Of a stretch of DNA of 64,000 nt, positions 10,847 through 21,756 are shown piece by piece (position 1 is the stretch's first letter; every line of letters begins with the position of its first letter). The DNA is from Homalodisca vitripennis (taxonomy: Eukaryota > Arthropoda > Insecta > Hemiptera > Cicadellidae). The position numbers and the translations under genes are program-made. The DNA is taken from positions 62,001 through 126,000 of the forward strand of contig NW_025776251.1 in the NCBI RefSeq assembly GCF_021130785.1, written 5' to 3'. The notes under the pieces were generated by a model. That model saw only the letters and a list, made by a program, of their open reading frames with translations. It did not search any database and was not told the DNA's origin.

Positions 10847-11450
10847 ATGACAGCGGTGATCCAGATAAACCTACACCACAGCAGAGCAGCTAAGGCAACA
10901 CTCTGCCGGAAGATCCTAGCTGACGACATAGGCATAGGGTGGTCCTGATCCAAGAACCATGGACCGTTGGCAGTCGTGTGATGGGGATGAGCACCGATAA
11001 AGGTAATTTGATATGCGATTCTGGCAGTAACAACCCTAGAGCATGTATATATGTCAGTAACAAAATCAAATCACTAAAAATGGCACAAATGTGTTCTAGA
11101 GACACAGCCGTGACAGAGGTTCACTTGCAGACAGGTGATGACAACATAAGAATCCTGTTTGCAGCGGTTTACCTCCCATACGATTCTCCAGAACCACTGC
11201 CAACTGCGGAGATGAGGCGGATTGTGGAGTTCGGAATCCTTACGCGGAGGCACCTGATTGTCGGTTGTGATGCGAATGCCCACCACACCGCTTGGGGGAG
11301 CAGCAACATCAACAATCGGGATGAGTGCCTCTTCAATTTAATAGTAGAATCTAACGTAGTTATTATGAATCAAAGCCGTAAACCAACTTTTGTACAAAGA
11401 AAAGGTACAGGGGTAAGAGAAGAGGTCTTAGATATAACTGTGGCTAGCAA
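10847..11450 (+). pseudogene. LINE ORF2 endonuclease fragment (R1/LOA-like)
   Basis: ORF2 opens at ATG 10847 with IQINLHHSRAAKATL, a typical R1/LOA start. A one-base shift near 10938 moves it to the next frame, which reads VLIQEPW, VIVGCDANAH-like (LIVGCDANAHHTAWGS), NVVIMNQSRKPTFV and EEVLDITVAS. These are successive blocks of the apurinic-like endonuclease. Homology fades near 11450; the open frame continues to 11538 without recognisable content, so the rest of the endonuclease and all of the RT are missing. This is the 5' part of the same element as the ORF1 just upstream. Confidence 0.75.
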
Positions 11451-11538
11451 CTATACAGTATATTTTGTTACACTTGTGTCGTTGAATTATGTAATATGTC
11501 CTTCGATATCTATTATTATAACACCGTTTATGGCTTAA

Positions 11539-12432
11539 TGTTTGTAATAAAAGTTTGAATTTATTTACAAAGTAATGTTGATTTTAATATTTTTTCATCC
11601 CCAACAATCAATAACTTGTTAAGCAATTTCGCCAGAACTAGAATGTTGTTTTCGTGTCTTTGAAGTAGATTTCTTAATGTTTTTTATACGCCATGTACAC
11701 AGTGTGTTTAATCTATATTCACACTGTGGAGAAAGCAAATCAATACAATGTTACCGAACTGACTTGTTGTTAGTGTGCCAACCCTTAGACAGATAAGCGT
11801 AGGTTCAAATTCCAGAATATTATTTAAAATTCACCCCAGGTCATCATTAACATAAAAAATCAATAAATATTGTGACATATATGTTAAGGCAATAATCAGT
11901 AAAATTAATATTCCTTTTGTATGCATGGTGTTTAATACGTTGAGTGCTACATGCCAAATCATAAAACAGTGGTACGGGCCTAATTTTTTTTTACTTAAGA
12001 TTCTTATATTAACATACATGGACCTCAGAAATGTTGATAGAAGTCAGCTAAGAAGATTCTATGGTGCTGATAATGACGTCACATTCGGCGTCGGGTAAAC
12101 CCGTCACCAGGCCCACAGATGAGACACACATAATTTGAATAGTTCTAAGTTAAACAAAATGAAGTACACAGATTTTCTTATTGAAGTTAATTTCTTTAAC
12201 ACTTTTAAAAGTTATTTTTCAGGTTCTGGGAACAAAATTAGTTAATTACAAAAACGTCGGGTATACCCGTCATCAAGCCACTGAACATATAAGCCAAACA
12301 CAAAAAATAAGACGAAGAACAAACATTTTTAAGTTAACACTTTAGGATATGTATTGTTAATGTTTATTTACACCACACGTGTTGTTTAGAGCTATTTATA
12401 TCCCCACCTACCCCCATAAAAAGGTCCAAATT
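11539..12432. other. Non-coding stretch with two related palindromes
   Basis: No coding similarity. It lies 3' of the minus-strand piggyBac transposase and contains two similar short palindromes (see 12090-12274). A tRNA-type B-box-like motif at 11802-11813 is noted but not called. Confidence 0.4.
12090..12274. repeat. Two related palindromic motifs 3' of a piggyBac transposase
   Basis: 12090-12107 and 12255-12274 share the core GTCGGGTA(A/T)ACCCGTCA, each nearly self-complementary. Their position just beyond the transposase stop suggests subterminal sequences of the piggyBac element. The tandem units further right have a comparable pair beside another piggyBac remnant. Confidence 0.6.
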
Positions 12433-13954
12433 TTATTCCTTGTGGTACTTGTCAAAGCACCGCACTACACACAATGATGGCTCTTCAGGACACTGCGAAC
12501 AGAAATACATGCTTTCTTTTCTTTTTCCCTTCTCTGCTGCACACTCTGCACCTTCTTCCTCTGGATTTTCCACCAGGAGTTTGAGAAATTTTCGAAATGC
12601 ATGTTCAGTCAGTTGCTGCCTTTTTGCTGGAACATTTGGTATGTCGTCTTTTGGTGGAAGAAGTTGCTCAATGATACTCAACCTAAAGTCGTATAAGAGA
12701 ATTTTCACTTCAGGATTTGCAAAGCAATAAAGGCGATAGGCATTGGTGACAAACATCTGTAATACGTGGACAAAACCCTTTTTATACCAGCGCAGGGACT
12801 CATTGCGATCAACACCCTTCATTTTAGCATTGTAGTGTATTATCGGAATGGGTTTTTGTTTCATTTGTCCACGCCTGTTACTTGCCTCACCCATTTCGTT
12901 TTCAAACTTTGTTGATATATTGACAAGTCTTTTATCTTTCCAATTGCCTACCATAACTCCCTCCGCATAACGTTCTGATTTTTCTCCCTTCTTGAGTGTA
13001 ATAGTTTTCAAGTCTGGTGGTGCTTTTTACTGTCTTTTCTGAGAGTTCCAGTGCAATAAGTATCTTTTTGCAGAAGTTCCCAAGCAAGTGTAGGACTGTT
13101 ATAATAATAATTATCCATATATAATGAATGCCCCTTGTTCAATTTTCCAGTCATCAAATATTTTACTACTTTTGAGGTATGACCTTTCCCTGACAGGATT
13201 CCTTCACTCCCAATGTAAACTGTAAAATTAGAAACAAGGCCATCAGGTTCAGTCAAAGCATAAATTTTTATCCCATACTTATGCTTTTTGTTTTTTATGT
13301 ACTGCCTGAAGCTAAGCCTGCCCCTCCACAATATCATTCCTTCATCTAGAGAGAGATCTTTGCCAGGAGAGTAAACCTGCGACATTTTATTATTAAATGA
13401 GTCAATAAGCAGGTTTACTTTAGACAGCTTGCCAGAGTATTATTATTGAAATACAAATACCTCAATATCAAAAGAAATCTGTCTCGACTCATTGAGTTCC
13501 TGAAGACCTTAAAATCAAAAAGATAATTAGTCTTCCAGTAATCTTTGATTCTGTTCAGTCTGACAGTACCCATGTGCAACAATATTCCAATAAAAGTTTT
13601 AAATTAATTTACTTTCAGGTCTTTCCAATCATTTATACGTGACTGAGGTTCCAAGTTGGGGCCAAAAAATAGTTCCCTGGCATAGAAGTTGGTAAATTGT
13701 ATTATATTTTCAATTAGTATGATGTCAAACAAAACCCAAAGCCAATCAACTGGCCTATTTTGTGTTGGTTTTGGCCAAAGAAGTTTGTTTTCCCCTGTAA
13801 AAGGGATATTACGAAGACCAGATGTAGTAGGACTCCATGTTGGATCAAACGTACCTTCTTCACCTGAGTCGGTGTCGTATTCTTCCGCGCTGTCTTCTCT
13901 GCTTGAAAGTTCATTTTCACTGTCTTCAGAATTGTTACCAGAAGTTTCCGCCAT
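12433..13954 (-). pseudogene. piggyBac-type transposase, broken
   Basis: Reading leftward, it starts at 13954 with MAETSGNNSEDSENE, an acidic N-terminus typical of the family. The frame reaches a stop at 13604-13606 where NDWKDLKVN-stop-FKTFIGILLHMG shows an in-frame nonsense codon. The same frame then runs through LNRIKDYWKTNYLFD and MSRDRFLLILRYLYF. Near 13435 sequence is lost and the frame changes, resuming at DSFNNKMSQVYSPGKDLSLDEG (first catalytic Asp) and YMDNYYYNSP (second). A further shift at 13008-13011 leads to YNAKMKGVDRNES (third Asp) and a C-terminal Cys/His finger (FCSQCPEEPSLC...HKE). All three catalytic Asp residues survive, but three lesions separate the blocks. The TTAA ends were not located. 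Confidence 0.88.
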
Positions 13955-14712
13955 ATTCATGAACAAAGTACTCAAAATAATAAACAAACTTTTAACTAAA
14001 CACAGCACAATACAATGTAAACAATAAAGTATAAGTAATACACTGATATCAGAATGGAAGCCTAGACTGGCGCGCACAAAGAACAAAGGAGTGATATAGG
14101 AGGGCCTGACAGTGAAAACAACCTCCTCATTCAAGAGCCGAGCTCAGACTGAGCCAGTAACAGTGGAGGGGACAAGACATATCTTTAGGGAAAACCTTTT
14201 GCACCTCTACACTGCGCATCACGTCTCGCGCAGGAAGCCGAGTCGCTCCGACCAGCCACGGAAACGCCCGATTTATCACGTGTAGTGACAAGCCTAAAAG
14301 ATCAAGCCATTGCGATCTGTCAGTGAAACTAATTAATTGTTTGTGTACCGTTTTTTCTTCATGTATATTATTTAGTTGGTGTAGTATTTTGTATTAATTG
14401 TTTTGACTGTTGCAAACATGTAGTGTAGTTACAGTGTTTCATGGTTAACGCTTTAATCTTCAAGTAGGTAAATAAGTACCGGTAGAGCAGTTTTAGTTCT
14501 GTTTTAGCGAGACGTCGCGTCGTAGTGTTTTGTTGCAACAATCATCACCCCCCCACACCAGCAAATACTGCAAACCTTGTTCTTTTGGCGTATGTGTGTA
14601 TATCATTCGGTAGTTGTAAATAGTGTACTTTAGAGTGTATGGGATTTATGTAGAAATTGTTGTAGTACTATTTATTAGTGTTTTTTTTTTTTAATTTACT
14701 ATTTTAATCAGT

Positions 14713-17076
14713 ATGCCTCCAAATTTTATTTGTAGATTCTGCGACAAAGTATTTAACAGACAATTTTGTTTGAAACGGCATATGAGAAATGTACATAATG
14801 TAGATATAAAAGAGGACATGAAAGGAAATTTTCGCTGTCCAATATGTCAAAATGTTGCTACTAAACTTGAAGATTTTGATCATCACTGCTCAGTTGTGCA
14901 TGATATAAATTTAAAACGAGAGACCTTGTATTTTGAGAGTGTGAACGCATTTGACTTGTGGTTGAAAGAAACTGAGCGCATTTCTAAAACCTGCTTTGTA
15001 AAGAAAAAATCCGATCCAATTAAAACTAACAGCGATACAGTTATAAAAACAAGTCATTTGCATTGTAGTAGGTCTGGGGTTTTTAACCTAAAACCTTCTA
15101 AGGAAACTAGAAAAAGAGAACTAAAAATTCAAGGTACGAGGAAAATAAATGGATATTGTCCTTGTGGCATTAGGGTTACCTATTTTAATGACGGGAAGGT
15201 AACAGCGGTGTATTGTCCCAGTCACGTAGGGCACAAAACTGACTTGGCACACTTGAACTTATCACTAGAAGAGAGAAAAAGAATAGCTTCAAGTATGGCG
15301 AGCAAAATTCCATTCGATGTCATACTTGACAATGTGCGTTGTACCGTCAACAAACAAGAATTGGACCGAGTCCATCTTTTAACCAAACAAGATTTATACA
15401 ATATTGAGTCAGAGTTTGGTTTAGATGAGACTGTGCGACATAAGAATGGTGCTGTCAGTGTAGATGCGTGGGTACAGGAGGAGAACATGTCAGCCAAGAG
15501 TTGTGTCTTGTTGTATAAACCACAAAATGAAGTAGTTGAGCAGTACACAACTTTCAAAAAAGAGGATTTTGCCCTGGGAATCATGACTTCCGCTCAAGAA
15601 GAAATGTTAAGAAAATTCGGCAGTGACTGTGTGTGCGTTGATGGGACCCACGGACTTAATAGTTATGATTTCGAGGTCGTCACTCTAATGGTCATTGATG
15701 ATATGCGACAAGGGTTCCCATGTGCATTTTTTATTTGTAGTCGCATCGACTCCGAAACAGTAGGCACATTTTTCTCTTTCATTAAAGAGAGATTAGGCGA
15801 CCAGCTGAAGCCAACGGTGTTCATGTCTGATATGGCCGACTTATTCTACAATGGATGGCTACCAATCATGGGCCCTGTAGAAAAACGCCTTTACTGTACA
15901 TGGCACGTGGACAGGGCCAGGCAAACAAACCTGACTAAAATAAAAGAAAAAGAAAAAAGGTTAGAGGTTTACAAAAAACTAAGAACTTTGCTTCAAGAAA
16001 CTGATCAAATTGCTTTCATGAAGATGCTACCGTCGATAACAGACGCGTTGTGTGAAGATGAGACCACTAAAGAGTATGGCGAGTATTTCAAGTCTTACTA
16101 TTCACACTGCTACATGCGATGGGCGTATTGTTACAGGATCAATGCAGGGGTGAATACGAACATGCATCTTGAAAGTATGCACAAAACGATAAAACATTTG
16201 TTTCTGAAAGGAAAGACTGTAAAACGACTAGATAGGGCTATTCATGCCATCATGCAGATGACGAAGCAAAAACTCTTCGATCGATTAACAATATTAGAAA
16301 AAGGCAAATTAACTTCAAAGTTAAAAGATGTACGATCTCGCCACAAAACATCGCTAGAAATGGACGCAAATCTGATTGTAAACTACGGTAATTCCTGTTG
16401 GGAAGTTGCATCATCATTAGGACAAGTCTACACCGTGAGACTTGTAAACCCGGACTGCAACTGTCGCATTGAATGCAAACATTGTTCTGCGTGCATCCAC
16501 AGATACAGCTGCACTTGCATTGACGCCTGCATAAAGTGGAACATGTGCAAGCATATTCACTTACTTTGCCGGAAATTGAAGTCTGTGGAATCAACCGCTA
16601 CTCAAAACACTGAAAAGTCAGGAGATGAAGTGTGCAATCTACAAATTGACATTGATATGAGTAATACCTCTGGCGCAGAAAAAGCCGCAATTTTAGAAGA
16701 TATTGGAAATACAAACACAGACAACAGTTCTGCACTCGAGGGCAAAAAGATGCAGTTGTTAGACAGTTTCAAATTAATAGTAAACCAAATGGAATCCATA
16801 GAAGAAGTCAAGACATGGGAGCATGCTATTAAATCACTTCAATTAAAACTTAAACCTATAGGCAAGGACAGCAACTGCTTAGTGACGGGACCTTCGTTTC
16901 CCGATGTGAAGTCAGGCAAAAGCAAAAATATCGATCCACAAAGGCGATTTCTCTCACTTAAGAAAAAAAAGAAAGCAAGGATTTCAAAAAAACCTACAAG
17001 TGAAGAGTGTCAACAAATTGCTCTAGACGCCCTTTTGCCGAAGCTGACAACAAAGTTGGAGGAGACAGGTTCGTAG
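14713..17076 (+). CDS. MULE transposase with N-terminal C2H2 fingers and SWIM-like finger
   Basis: This uninterrupted 787-residue frame starts at an ATG in the 5' part of the element. Two C2H2 zinc fingers lie at residues about 7-28 and 42-63 (C-x2-C and H-x3/4-H spacing). The MULE catalytic domain follows with CVDGTHG (Asp310), VFMSDMADL (Asp373) and, after the YCTWHVDRA block, MHLESMHKT (Glu487). A Cys/His cluster at 582-614 (CNC...CKH) matches a SWIM-type zinc finger. The C-terminal tail is Lys-rich. Together these give cut-and-paste transposition with sequence-specific end binding. No stop or frameshift is present, and both terminal repeats flank it, so the copy may still be able to move. 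It could also be under selection as a domesticated gene; the retained terminal repeats favour a recent transposon. Confidence 0.9.
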   Translation: MPPNFICRFCDKVFNRQFCLKRHMRNVHNVDIKEDMKGNFRCPICQNVATKLEDFDHHCSVVHDINLKRETLYFESVNAFDLWLKETERISKTCFVKKKSDPIKTNSDTVIKTSHLHCSRSGVFNLKPSKETRKRELKIQGTRKINGYCPCGIRVTYFNDGKVTAVYCPSHVGHKTDLAHLNLSLEERKRIASSMASKIPFDVILDNVRCTVNKQELDRVHLLTKQDLYNIESEFGLDETVRHKNGAVSVDAWVQEENMSAKSCVLLYKPQNEVVEQYTTFKKEDFALGIMTSAQEEMLRKFGSDCVCVDGTHGLNSYDFEVVTLMVIDDMRQGFPCAFFICSRIDSETVGTFFSFIKERLGDQLKPTVFMSDMADLFYNGWLPIMGPVEKRLYCTWHVDRARQTNLTKIKEKEKRLEVYKKLRTLLQETDQIAFMKMLPSITDALCEDETTKEYGEYFKSYYSHCYMRWAYCYRINAGVNTNMHLESMHKTIKHLFLKGKTVKRLDRAIHAIMQMTKQKLFDRLTILEKGKLTSKLKDVRSRHKTSLEMDANLIVNYGNSCWEVASSLGQVYTVRLVNPDCNCRIECKHCSACIHRYSCTCIDACIKWNMCKHIHLLCRKLKSVESTATQNTEKSGDEVCNLQIDIDMSNTSGAEKAAILEDIGNTNTDNSSALEGKKMQLLDSFKLIVNQMESIEEVKTWEHAIKSLQLKLKPIGKDSNCLVTGPSFPDVKSGKSKNIDPQRRFLSLKKKKKARISKKPTSEECQQIALDALLPKLTTKLEETGS

Positions 17077-17764
17077 TCAATTTAAAGTTATTATATACAT
17101 TTGGGAAAAGGTAAATTTGTGAAGTTTAACTGTTTTTTGTTTGTTTTAATCTAAAAGAAATTTCTTGCCAAAAATTACAATGTGGGTTTGTCATGTTACG
17201 TTACTAAACTTAAAAATCTGATAATTAATTTACATTGTCTTCTGTACTCCTGTAAATTGAAAGGAGGTCGTCGAGTCTATTTCTTTAGAAGTAAGTCTAT
17301 ACTTAATATCTTTCAGTTCTAACCAACAATTTTATGAAAATGATTAATGAAAATAATAAGTGTAAAACCTAACGGCTATTTCTATTTCTAGGCAACTCAC
17401 AAGAAATGGAATAAATCAAATTGCAACGAAAACCACCTGTAAATATTTGTACAAATTTAGAAAATTTTACTTAAATAAGAAATTGTTGAAGTTCTACAGT
17501 AGTCTTTAATGTAAGTATTACTACTATCCATAATTGTTATTTTAAAAACAAGTGTATTGCTATGTTAATAGTTTGGTATTTTATTTACATGTTTTAGTTT
17601 ACATATTAAATAGTCACAGTAATCGCGTTTTATAAAAAGCGACGATAAAGGTGAAAACATTACTAAAATTATCATAATAAATAGACTAAAGAGAAAATAA
17701 TGTTCTCTGAACGCGTATAAATAGCATTATTAATCGCATGTAGGATAATATGTAAGAGCCGAAA
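17077..17764 (+). other. 3' non-coding part of the Mutator-like element
   Basis: AT-rich sequence between the transposase stop and the right terminal repeat. No further frame was recognised. Confidence 0.5.
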
Positions 17765-18125
17765 GCACGTGATAGATCGGGCGTTTCCGTAGTAAGTCGG
17801 AGCGACTCGGCTCCCTGCGCAAGACGTGATGCGCAGTAAAGAGGTGCAAAAGGTTCTCCCCAAGGATACGTCGCAGTGCAACCCGTTGTTTTAAGGTACG
17901 TCCACACCGAACGCACAGAGCTGCGCCGCGCTGCGCAAAACATGTGCGAACCGCGCAGCTTCGCGCACTCGCGAACATCCGCCAACACGATCCGACTGAT
18001 GGCGGTATTTTGACGAACATCTTTGAAGTTTGTTCGCCCTTGCGCGCTCAGTTTGGACGGGCATTTGCTCAGTTGTTGCTGCGCGTCGTTTCGGCTCGAA
18101 CTGTCACTACCTGTGTTTGATCAAA

Positions 18126-20956
18126 ATGGCTTTTGAATGGAGTCGTGAATGCATCGAGACTCTGGTGAATGCTTATCGAGTTCGAACGGAGTTATGGGAC
18201 CCAAAAGACAATAAATACCATATTAAAAATAAAAAAAGTGACGCCTGGCGTGAAATTGCCAGTGAGGTGGGTTGTGATCATGGAGATGCGAAATCGAAAA
18301 TGTCATCCCTGCTCTCATCCTTCCGGCGATAAAAAGCAAAGGAAAAGAAGACAAAAAATTCCACTGGTTCAGGTGAGTCCGTGCATAATTAATTTTACAC
18401 TTTCTGTAGCCCCGTCGAAACCCGATGGATACAGGTATATTTTTTCTTTTAGTCAGTACTACTAACATTTCTAAAGAAATAATTATACCTTTTAACAACT
18501 GAATAGGCCCACATTATACATCCTTAACTGTACTTAATTGTTAATGTAAAACACGTGATTAAATTAGAAATTTCAGATTTTTTGTAATGAGTACATGCAG
18601 TTTGCACGAAAGCAGTCTTTAAAAACCAAATTCTATGATTGATTTGTCAACTATTTCATGCGAGCAAGAAATTGTGACTATTTTTTTAATTAAAAAATAC
18701 TTTGTTAGGCTACTAAAATTATCTTATTTTTTTACTCATGGAGGAAATATCCGCAGTACTGACATGACATCGTTTACTTCCAGGACGTGACCAGTTATAT
18801 GTGAGCACTTGGTTTGCCTACAAGCTATTTGCATTTCTGAAGGAGAAGGATACACCAACCAATACTTTGGACACAGAAAGTGTAAGTATATGTTTATTAA
18901 TCTAAATGTATACATGTTTTACAATGCAGTAATATTATCATTTGTAGAATAATGTTTCCACTGTTATAGCCTATCGGTGGTGGTGATTTAATCTAAGAAT
19001 AAAAGTAAACAAATATTGATATGTAATTTTAACTTCATCAATTACGAGTAATATCTACACAATTATCTCTGTATAAACCTTTAACAAAATGAAACAGTTT
19101 TAAATGAGACAAAAAGGAAAGGTATCAAAAATAGCCTATTGGCAATCTCTTTAAGTAGAAACTTAATTATAAAAATAACTTCAATTCTAGATTTAACAAT
19201 GTTATTTTTTTTATTTTTCACGATCAAAACACATATATAAATGTCTGCAAATGCAAAAATAGTATTTCAAAGGGTATCCGAGCACAATTTACTTGAAATC
19301 GCTTAAATTAACATGGGCTGTTATGGCAGTTCGGCTACATACTGTTAACACACGTCACATGATGCACAATTACAAAACATTAACACATATTTCTTGTAGT
19401 CTCTAAAAATAACCGGCTTCAAATGCCAATATGATTCATAGTGTAGAGCAACCCTTGGCTGAAAGGTTTTGGTTTAGGTTTATGCGTAACTTTCTTGCCA
19501 CGAGACTTGTCCTGTTGTAACAAAGTACTCCGCAAATTCATTGCAAACTGCCTTTGCAACTTCAGAACTTTTACGGGCTTTCTTTATCATACCACGAAGT
19601 GCTGTACCGAGGATTTCTTTTCTCCAGTTCCCCTCAATGACAGTGCCATTCGGTAGCTCGATGTCAAAAGTACCGGGAGGAGTGTAGATGTCCCGGGATG
19701 TTTCGCTCCTCCTGATGAAATTGTGCAAAAAGAGAGTTGTAAGCACCACATCTCTAACCTTTCCAGCCTCCAACAGCATCGGTTTTCTTAAAACTCTGAA
19801 TACAGCTGAAAGAATCCCAAAACTATTTTCTGTGACTCGCCGAGCTCGTGATAAACGATAGTTGAAAATCCTTTCTTGGGATCCATTTTCTGAGACCCCA
19901 GAGTAGGGTTTCAAAACGTTTTCATGCAGAGCAAACGCTTCATCTCCTAAAAAAACGTAAGGAACACGTTTTTCACGCCCTGGAAGTGTCTTTGGTTGCG
20001 GTGCGTTCAAAGTTTTCCCCTCAATCTTTTTCCACAATGCACAGTTTTTAAATATACCACCATCAGATATACGTCCCTGAGCACCGACGTCAGCAAACAT
20101 AAAATTGTAGTTTGCATCCACCAACGCAAACAGAACGATACTGAAGAAAGACTTGTAATTGTAGTATTCGCTTCCGGTATCCCAAGGTGCTTGGATTTCG
20201 ATGTGTTTGCCATCTACTGCTGCCAAACAGTGTGGGAAATTCCACGTTTCTTCAAACTCCTTTTCATACTGTAGTCATTCTTGTTGTGAGCTCGGCAGCT
20301 GTAACAAATGACATTAAGGTGCTATATAACAGCCGGTGTTATAGTCAGTTATAAGTAAAAAAGTTGTTATAGCGAAATTGGTTTTAGATCAATTTTCTTT
20401 TTTCCCCCAGGTTTTTGTCGAACAGCCTGAAAATGATCCTGATGAAGATGAGGAGGAAGAATCTAATCAATCTGAACCTGTTGTACCATCTGGGAATCAA
20501 AGCACGGCAACAGCATCGCCTGCTTTAACATCAAGTCAAAACAGATTTGTACCACCGCAACCCAAAAAGCGAAGGAGAACGGCCATTGACGACCCCCGGC
20601 TTGCTCAGGCGTACAAAATCATGGATAATGCGACAAAAACAACTCGTGATGAATGTTCAACATTTGGAGAGCATATTGCGACAAAGCTCCGAAAGTTTGA
20701 TGACCATAACCGTAATTACTTGATGCACAAGATTAGTACATTGATATACGAGACAGAAATCGAGGTTGACACTGTTTACACACGTTCTCCTATGCAACAG
20801 AGCGGTGAATCCAACGCAAGCCGAATGTCTACTCCTAGTCCTTCACCTCAACTTCCATTGCAACAAGTATACAGTCCACCTGCCAACAACCCTATACAAA
20901 CATTTATAAATGGCTTTGTGGCTTTTTATAATTCAGAAGTTTTAACTACTCTGTAA
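18126..20956 (+). pseudogene. Harbinger MADF-domain accessory protein, one nonsense codon
   Basis: Three exons fit with correct splice sites and phase: 18126-18372 (donor GTGAGT), 18784-18881 (acceptor CAG, donor GTAAGT) and 20411-20956 (acceptor CCCCCAG). They sum to 297 codons. Exon 1 encodes a MADF domain (EWSRECIETLVNAYR, AWREIASEVG). Exon 2 adds VSTWFAYKLFAFLKEKDTP. Exon 3 has an acidic stretch, a KKRRR cluster that may be a nuclear signal, and a C-terminal region. This protein normally helps the transposase bind the element ends and enter the nucleus. The only lesion seen is TAA at 18330-18332 (codon 69), within the basic stretch after the MADF domain. Expression as a full protein therefore needs readthrough or another allele. 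Confidence 0.85.
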
Positions 20957-21631
20957 TGGCTAGTATTTAAAATGACAATGAACAATAGTTTATAAAATAG
21001 GGCTTGTTACAAGTTATCTTTTGGGGGAATCATTATGTAGATTATTTTTAGTTTGTTTAATTCACTTTCGTTAGTTTGTTTTAAACCATTTTTGAAAATG
21101 TTACAAGCATATTAATATTGTTCATTCTAAAACAATCATGTTCCCAAAGTACAGTTTTTTATAAAAGTGTTGTAAATTTAAATTTACTGCTTAATAAACT
21201 GTATTACTTACTTGTATGTAGTCTCTCAGTGCATTATTCAGAGCCCTGCAAACTTCCATCACAATGTATGAAATACTCTGTTTAGACACTTTAAAAAGGT
21301 ACATCAAGCTTGTGAAAGAGTCTCCAGTTGCTAAAAAGCGATCAGTTATCGCCAGTCTGTCCTTAGCACTTATAGCTTTTCTATAATTAGTATCCCGTTG
21401 AGTGATTTCTGGCCCAATCAAATTTAGAAGATACTCAAAATCTTCAGACGACATGCGGCAAAAATTTTTGAACTGCCCACCAATACGGAGATCATTAAGC
21501 ATGGATTCCCCTCCATACGATTCCCGACGTCTCAGTATGGGCGTCACCCAATGACGACGTGGTTTTCTCCTTCTTTTTAACAGATCATTATAAATAACAA
21601 TAAAAACCGAAGCAGCTGTTGCCGGGTCCAT
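19480..21631 (-). pseudogene. Harbinger DDE transposase, one nonsense codon
   Basis: Two exons on the minus strand: 21631-21212 (140 codons from MDPATAASVF, donor GTAAGT) and 20298-19480 (273 codons with stop, acceptor TTGTTACAG). The phases match. The DDE_Tnp_4-type catalytic residues are present: Asp in LAAVDGKHIEI, Asp in FLGDEAFAL, and Glu in RRVTENSFGIL. Exon 1 carries the helix-turn-helix-like region. A single premature TGA lies at 20275-20277, the eighth codon of exon 2, where related proteins usually have Trp. The gene is otherwise intact, so the inactivation looks recent. Confidence 0.88.
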
Positions 21632-21756
21632 TTTCTACATCGGTGTGATTGTGTAGCCCGCGCAACACGGATCACAGCCCCGCAACTACGAACATGGCGC
21701 TCTGTTCCGCGCAGCGCGGCGCAGCTCTGCGCGTTCGGTGTGGACGTACCTTTAGA

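Larger units (their letters stand above)
14178..17868 (+). mobile_element. Mutator-like element with ~103-bp terminal inverted repeats
   Basis: 14178-14281 and 17765-17868 are inverted copies of each other with roughly 85-90% identity by eye. They enclose one long intact transposase gene. The terminal repeats are GC-rich and contain GCGCATCACGTCT-type blocks. Length is about 3.7 kb. No convincing 8-9 bp target duplication could be read beside the ends, so the exact termini may be off by a few bases. The right end abuts the sequence into which the Harbinger element is inserted 25 bp further on. Confidence 0.85.
17894..21751. mobile_element. PIF/Harbinger element, two genes, TTA target duplication
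   Basis: The ends are inverted repeats beginning AGGTACGTCCACACCGAACG and containing GCGCAG-rich blocks. TTA lies immediately outside both (17891-17893 and 21752-21754), the 3-bp TWA duplication expected for Harbinger. Inside are the two standard genes: a MADF/BESS DNA-binding protein on the plus strand and a DDE transposase on the minus strand, convergent and partly interleaved through introns. The element is 3858 bp. A related sequence at about 31020-31050 lacks the insertion and looks like an empty site. Confidence 0.92.

Noticed and set aside
11771..11815. tRNA-like or SINE promoter at a B-box-like motif (GGTTCAAATTCC)
   Set aside because: No convincing A box at the right distance, no cloverleaf and no tail. 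A single B-box-like match is expected by chance.
14150..17885. An 8-9 bp target duplication for the Mutator-like element
   Set aside because: Flanks such as CAGTGGAGG and CAGTGCAAC agree only partly. I could not define a duplication.
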